A stretch of 40,798 bases of DNA, taken from Chromera velia (taxonomy: Eukaryota; Sar; Chromeraceae). Of the stretch, positions 35,537-40,798 are shown piece after piece. Each line of letters begins with the position of its first letter. Within the stretch, counting starts at the first letter, position 1. The DNA is taken from positions 70,001 to 110,798 of the forward strand of contig JAHBMJ010001538.1 in the NCBI GenBank assembly GCA_018398765.1, given 5' to 3'. Made by a program: the position numbers and the translations under genes. The notes under the pieces are model-generated. The model did not search any database. It saw only the letters and a program-made list of their open reading frames with translations, and was not told the DNA's origin.

Positions 35537-37910
35537 GGAGAGGGGGGGGGGGAGAAAAAAAAAAAGAGAGGACAAATAAAGTCTCAAAGCGCCTGGAAGG
35601 AGGACATGAAAGTAGGAACGCGGTGGGAAGTCTGCGGATCAGAAGAGTCAGTGGAATGGAAAGCCTCCCGCAGTCGAATACCTCTGGAAAACATATGCAC
35701 TTCGATAGGAGAAATCTTTCGAAGACTTCAGAGAGCTGAATGACCGAGGCACTGTCACCACTCCCTCTTCTGGGCTGACAGTCACACCTATTACTAAACC
35801 GGCCCGACTTCTTCAGTGTGTCCATCAAACTCCCCAAAAAACCCTCAAACAAAGACCTACACAACCACGGACGCACCCGTCAGACCGGCCACCGCAGCAG
35901 CGGTTAGAGCTTCCATTTCTGCACAAAGGAACAACGCCGGGCAAGCATCGCTCAGGACAGGCAAAAAAAAAAAAGAACCAAAGGAAGGGGTGTTGGAAAG
36001 AGAAAAAATTGACTGCATGGGGACAATAGTGAGGGAACCATTTGCGGACGGAGAGAACATGTAGGGGAAAGCAAAAGCTGTTTCAAGAAGAAAATGGGGG
36101 GGCCAACAGTGTCGCACAGTGCAGCAACTCAACGGAAAAGCTGAGAGTGGGAGAGACAGGATATTCGTTCTGGCACTCACGCGTTTAAGTTCACTTTCCT
36201 TGTATCTGTCCACTACCGATCTGTTCCCCAACCAGACTGACCAACTCCTGTGGGTCCTGTGGTCACTGCCTCTGCACTCACAAGGACGCTCTTCGAAGAG
36301 GGTTCCAGAGAGAGGCTGACGTCACAGAGGGACAGAGGTAGCGGATGACAGAGAGGAATCTGCATGTATGAGGGAGCAAGTGGGTCCCACGATTCAAGAA
36401 GGAAGGGGCGAGCTGGAAGGATATCAGATGAGATCACAGCAAAGTGCGACGAAGAAATCACGAGAAAAGCATCCTGTAAGTGAACCACATACGCTGTGAG
36501 TGTGGACAAAATGGCATGAAATCAGATGACATCAGGACACCTCCATCGGTGTCTGAGTGGCGATGGGGAAGTGCCTGAGTTTGTGTTCCTCGCGCGTGTA
36601 TGTAACCTCGTGCTGGTGGGTTGATGCATATGTGCGTTTGTGATTGCCCAAGGATAGTTGGTCATCTGCAACTTCGTCGGATAAAGACATGGGAAGGAAA
36701 CTAAAAAAGGCAGACACGTACCGTACGAAAACAGAGTAGAAAAAAGGAACCAAGTGGTGCTGGGAGAGAGAAGGCGAGATGAGGTGAACTTCATGCAGCC
36801 ACAAACAGGAGGCAAAGGAGAGGGGGCGCACGATTGAAGGCAAACACAACGCAGCAGAGAAAAGACACTTATTCCCTACCTGAATATCTGTACATGCACC
36901 AGCTCATGTTCGTTTCCTTGTCTTCACAAAAACTGGTGGATGAAAAACAGAGGAGGAAAACACACGCAGATATGCAAAAGACTTTGAATCAGAAAGTGGG
37001 CCAACTTAAACAGACCCATCATAAATAGGCAGGAATAACCGAAATGTCATCACACATCTGCTTTTAAGTGGTCTCCGAGTCTCCTGGTCTCTTTGCCTGC
37101 CTGTCTCCCTGTTTGTCTGTGAATCGTGATATGTCAGATTGGCCACTCAATTTCATCAAGGTCGTGCATTCCCCCCCCCCACCCCACCCCCGAATGTTCC
37201 TTCTGTCTGTCTACCTTCACATGCAAGGCTTGCTTTCTCACCAGTTGTGCCGTTTGCTTGCTCGCACTTATTCCAGCGATCTTTGCCACAGTGAGGACGT
37301 CTCCTGCATCGAAGCGGAAATTCAAAAAGAAAAATGCTGCGGCATGAATGGAGAACGGTGAGTCGATTTGCTGACCTCAAGAAACGAATGAGAACAACGA
37401 CAGGAGGACTGGACTTTCCGATCATCACCTCAACTGACTGGCAGATCAACAAGGCGAAGGTACAAGAGAGACGAACGAAGAGATACGGAAGTGGAGGCAC
37501 ACTCACGCATGAGCGAGAACTGGAGGGACAGAAGAAAGGGATCCAAGCCAAACAAGCCAACGTGTTCCCATAATTCCGCGCACCTTTCTTCAGACTGTTC
37601 TTCTGCACTGCCTCGAAGGCCAAAGGCCCCAGCTCGACTCGACAAGACGCCCTTGCTCTCCGTCGAGTTGCCGCCTTGCCCTGATCAGAGTGGAAAGGAA
37701 ATCAGACACATCGGAAGTGCAAAGATTGGTCCAGTTGAAGAACAAAAATCCCGATTCTTCGTTTGGAGCAGTTCAGCGTTGACGCGCAACGGAAGCGAAT
37801 CTCTCTCTCTGTCTCTCTCTCTCTCTGTCTCTCTGTCTCCCTGTCTCCCTCCCTGTCTCCCTCCCTGTCTCCCTCCCTGTCTCCCTCCCTGTCTCCCTCC
37901 CTCCCTCCCC

Positions 37911-37941
<31 letters not shown>

Positions 37942-38470
37942 TGTGTGATCTCTCTGTCGCTCTTGCTCTCTTGTGTGTTTCCGTGCGTGCGTGCGTGCGT
38001 GCGTGTGTGTGTGTGTGTGTGAGAGAGAGAGGGAGAGAGAGAGAGAGGGAGAGAGTTTGCATCAAGGCACCAAGTCCCCATCTCTGCCTCGGACCCTCCG
38101 TATTATTTGCTTCCCGTCTCCTCGCCCTTTCTCTCATCCACGCACGGGAACAGCCTATCCATGAGACATGAAAGCGCTCCAAATTGCAGCAAAAGAGCAG
38201 TAGAGCCCATCTGGGCACACAAATGCGATCACGTAAAATGAATCATCAGCGTAGACGGACCGAAACATCTACCATCTTTGCAGCTCCGGAGCGTTCGTCG
38301 ACGTGTGTAAGAGAGGAAGTACCGAACGGCCGAACAGGGCCCATCCACCTCTCAACGCCTCGCATAGACACGGCAGCTCTCCTCCGTTTCCCCAAAAAGT
38401 GTGCAGGAAAAGGTCGCCCAAGGTGGAGAGCCTTCCTTTGAAGGCAGACGCCAGGGAGACGGTGCTGCAT
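35381..38470 (-). CDS. moaC: Cyclic pyranopterin monophosphate synthase MoaC
   Basis: Six exons (minus): 38470-38261, 37680-37584, 37303-37242, 36359-36242, 35918-35877 and 35490-35381. All phases fit and give 212 residues plus TGA. MoaC converts the cyclic GTP product of the MoaA reaction into cPMP, the first stable precursor of molybdenum cofactor. Visible signatures are [20 protein letters not shown] (about 54-73), [14 protein letters not shown] with the active-site Lys, IPLCHPLPL (His about 128), TGVEMEALTA (two Glu, about 163 and 165), [11 protein letters not shown] (Asp about 179, Lys about 182) and EKEGGKSG. All catalytic residues are present. Bacterial MoaC is about 160 residues; the ~50-residue N-terminal extension is rich in Arg and free of acidic residues until about residue 40, as in a mitochondrial targeting peptide. 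No MoaA is visible in the window. The last acceptor is formed by a long GT repeat. Confidence 0.95.
35492..35534. repeat. (CA)n microsatellite at moaC exon 6 acceptor
   Basis: About 20 CA units. On the minus strand this is a GT run ending directly in gtgtgcag, the 3' splice site of the last moaC exon, with no ordinary polypyrimidine tract. Confidence 0.9.
37800..38056. repeat. Compound satellite in moaC intron 1
   Basis: A CT run is followed by about five copies of a 12-bp unit (CTGTCTCCCTCC), a CT run, GT, CGTG and GT runs, and a GA run. All lie inside the first moaC intron (37681-38260). Confidence 0.9.
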
Positions 38471-39061
38471 GCCGGGTCGATGCTCAGTCTGCGTGCATGC
38501 GTCTCGCTGTGGTTCGAGCTTCGTGGGACAGTTGCGTCCACACGCTTACCATCCACAGGACTAGCGTATGGGTGACTTGCTGGCTGTCTTCATTGTGTTA
38601 TATATATAGGTAGTCGTAGAGTTCATTTACTGGGTGCTGAAAAAGAGGCGGCCAGATCGATGTACGGCCATTGCCATGCAGTATGCAGTCAAGTGACAAA
38701 GGTGACAAAACCATGAAGCCGCGCGCGCTCGCGCGCATTACAGCCTGCATGCCTGCATGCATGCATGCATTTCGCCTGCCAAAAACATTGAATCCATCCA
38801 CCTTTCCTCTCCAAAAGGCACACGCTTTGAAAGCAAAAAAGCAGAGGCACAGATTGCTGCAGCTGGAAAAGTGGCAAGTTCGCATGATTCTCAGACAAGA
38901 TTTGAAAAAGCTCGTGGAAGGCAACCGAAACGTGAGTGCTCTTGAGCTCTGACCCAGAAAGAGAAAAGAAACGAGAAGTGACTTGGAGTGCAGTACCAGA
39001 CCTCTATCGTTGAGTGGCCCTGAAAACTGGTCGAACCAAAGAAGTGCTCTTCTGGAGCAGG
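38471..39061. promoter_or_regulatory. Divergent promoter of moaC and the CFAP96-like gene
   Basis: About 590 bp separate the two starts. The region contains TATATATATAGG (38599-38610), an alternating GCGCGC palindromic stretch (38721-38736) and a TGCATGCATGCATGCAT run (38754-38770). A minus or leader exon could exist; ATGATTCTCAGACAAG (from 38884) runs to a good donor AAC|GTGAGT near 38932, but its phase does not join the next exon cleanly. Confidence 0.4.
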
Positions 39062-40636
39062 ATGGACGAAACAGCGCGTCAGACGCTCAGAGCGGAGGTT
39101 CTGAAGGAGAGCTTTGCAGCTGCTGGAGAGGCTCGACACGGTTTCATCGGTTACATGCCTCCTCTGGCGGTTGCTGACAACAGTCTGGAGCCCATCACGA
39201 ACGTTCGGAAAGGGGACGATGCAGGATGGATGCCGAAGAATTTCGTCACGGGACAGGCAAAGAAGGGAAATGGACCGGACTCCTACCTGATGTATATTCC
39301 CCCCCTTGCACCTGTGAGTGTTTTTTTCACTCGGGACTCGGTGAGGAACAGAGCAGTGTTCGATGACTGACCTTTATATATGTTCACACGGATGCCTAAT
39401 GGCATATATCAGTGCAGTGCAGTGCTCTCTGATACTCTTGCGCATCAATCCCCCTTCCTTCCGCTTTCTGTTTTCAGCCCATTCCAATACGGCCTTCCTG
39501 CCCCCGTTTCCGCCCTGCCTTGTCTGGCTTACATTTGAGCATGAAACCTCGTCTGCTGCTTCTCGTACATACGCTGGGTTGTTTTCACATAGCAGTGTCA
39601 GCCAATTCAATGAGACGATGATGGGTTGTGTGTTGAAACAAACAAACAAACACCTGCAGGGGAGTCCGTTCGTGGACACGCACAAGATTCGCCTGAGGGA
39701 GACCAAGGGCGCGCCTGTAGACCCCGACAGAAACTTCAAACCTCCGGGAACAGTCAAGACCTCCACCAACAAGACAGGGTCAGTCTTCGGTGCCTGCAGG
39801 GTACCTGCATGTCGTTATATGTATGTCTGTACATTCATGAAGCCTGTGTGAGAAGTGGTGGAGGTGCAGAATGTGTGATGTACTGGGCTTAGGAGTAGAT
39901 GGCATCAGAAAGGGTAACCCGCAAATTATCTGCAATGGGGACGGCTGCCAGTCCTTCGACACAATGAAAGAGGTTCTTTTGGAAAGGTTTCCAGACGGAC
40001 TGCCAAATTCGTCGAGCAGTCTCCGTGTGTCCTGAGAGAATTAAAAAAAAGGGGTAAAAATGACGAGAAGCGGAAAAAGAGGTGAAAGCGGGAGGGGAAA
40101 GAAGAAAAACTGCAAGATTACTACAAGTATACAGAAAATGAGAGGAGCTCAATGTGAGAAGGAATAGAAAAGTCAAACACGCAGAGAAACATTCAGAGAG
40201 TAAACAAAGAGGGGGGGTTGGAAATTCAGAAAGAGGTGCGATTGGAGAGAAAAATGCGTCCTGGAAAAATGGGAAATGCTATTGCCTGGGCAACGAGAGA
40301 TTTGACCGGACAAGGTGCTGTTTCTGCATAGAAAAGAGCTTGAAGGTTCTTCTCTGAACGCACGCTGCACACAAACATCCGTCCTTTTGCAGAGGCCTCT
40401 GCATCCATCACAAATGCATACCCGCGCCACGCATGCAGATACGTGTACATGGAGATGTCCCCCGACCCTGTTGACCCCAAGGACCTTTACGCAAAGCACA
40501 AGGACAGGGCGCCTCTGAAGAATTTCGTCACAGCACCAGCAAGGAGGGGGGGGAAGGGTGTGTTCGCTCCCGACATCTACTTCGAGAAACCCTCAGAGTA
40601 CCTGCACTCGGACTATGAGGCGGAGAAGAAACTCAG
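39062..40636 (+). CDS. CFAP96/C4orf47-like cilium protein, 3' end outside window
   Basis: Exons 39062-39313, 39660-39778 and 40439-40636 join in phase (0, then 2, then 2) and the last ends at a donor AG|GTGCGC, so the gene continues to the right. The encoded part carries two related segments, KNFVTGQAKKGNG (exon 1) and KNFVTAPARRGGKG (exon 3). The second continues as YFEKPSEYLHSDYEAEKKL. This resembles the KN-x-x-T-x-P-x-KKGTG...DFYDA core of the C4orf47/CFAP96 family (DUF4586), small proteins of cilia, flagella and centrosomes. Exon 2 adds a proline-rich VDPDRNFKPPGTVKT, like the FKP-type motifs of that family. In-frame sequence is open upstream to a stop at 39011, so the true start may be on an earlier exon. 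A flagellate life stage is implied. Confidence 0.55.
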
Positions 40637-40703
40637 GTGCGCAGGGGATGGGGGACTCTCTCTGTGATGCCCTTTCTTTCCGTCTCTCCCTCCTTTGTGT
40701 CTG

Positions 40704-40708
<5 letters not shown>

Positions 40709-40780
<72 letters not shown>

Positions 40781-40798
40781 CTCTCTCTTTCTCTCTCT
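40709..40798. repeat. (TC)n microsatellite running off the window
   Basis: TGTC units followed by an almost pure TC run that reaches the right edge. It lies in the intron after the last visible exon of the CFAP96-like gene. Confidence 0.95.

Noticed and set aside
38671-38952. Plus-strand frame as first exon of the CFAP96-like gene
   Set aside because: Has a good donor near 38932, but the phase does not join cleanly to the frame at 39062; left as possible leader.
39889-40176. Minus-strand frame with an acceptor-like start, nested in the CFAP96-like gene
   Set aside because: Some protein-like reading (GHTETARRIWQSVWKPF), but no partner exon or family; it lies in an intron of the plus-strand gene.

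Overview
The window is nuclear DNA from a eukaryote with intron-rich genes. Introns are GT-AG, often 80-700 bp, with donors mostly of the GTCAGT, GTGAGT or GTGCGT type. The window carries many microsatellites, a repeat-rich left third and recurring TGCATGCA motifs. It encodes molybdenum-cofactor synthesis, a cilium-type protein and TGCATGCA-bearing intergenic regions. Together these fit a free-living or photosynthetic alveolate of the chromerid type (Chromera/Vitrella-like). That placement is an inference and not a sequence match.

Layout: 1-9.5 kb is poor in genes. It holds a 1.1-kb inverted-repeat element (about 760-1889) loaded with TGGCGGG motifs, decayed exon-like duplicates (1965-2460), and a head-to-tail array with a 941-bp period (2497-5698) built around a short inverted-repeat element. 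It also holds an acyl-adenylate-synthetase fragment, an ankyrin fragment and microsatellites. A three-exon gene at 9543-11585 (+) encodes a HERP-like membrane protein. It converges, across a 1.2-kb AT-rich gap holding a textbook 236-bp MITE, on a very large minus-strand gene (22395 down to 12801). I reconstructed that gene as 11 exons and about 2,321 codons with an Ulp1/C48-type cysteine-peptidase core. A divergent intergenic region separates it from a plus-strand gene of about 23 exons (23997-34158), which encodes a secreted-start, cadherin-like beta-sandwich, multi-pass membrane protein that may be TRP-like. After an AT-rich gap comes a complete six-exon moaC gene on the minus strand (38470 down to 35381). 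It is divergent from a partial plus-strand gene (39062 to beyond 40636) resembling CFAP96/C4orf47.

The genes do not form a pathway. They are neighbours on a normal eukaryotic chromosome arm. The most interesting signals are structural: the E2F-like-motif element, the tandem MITE array, and splice donors buried in TCAG tandem repeats. Most exon models rest on phase-compatible splice sites worked out by hand, so individual boundaries can be wrong even where the gene is right.
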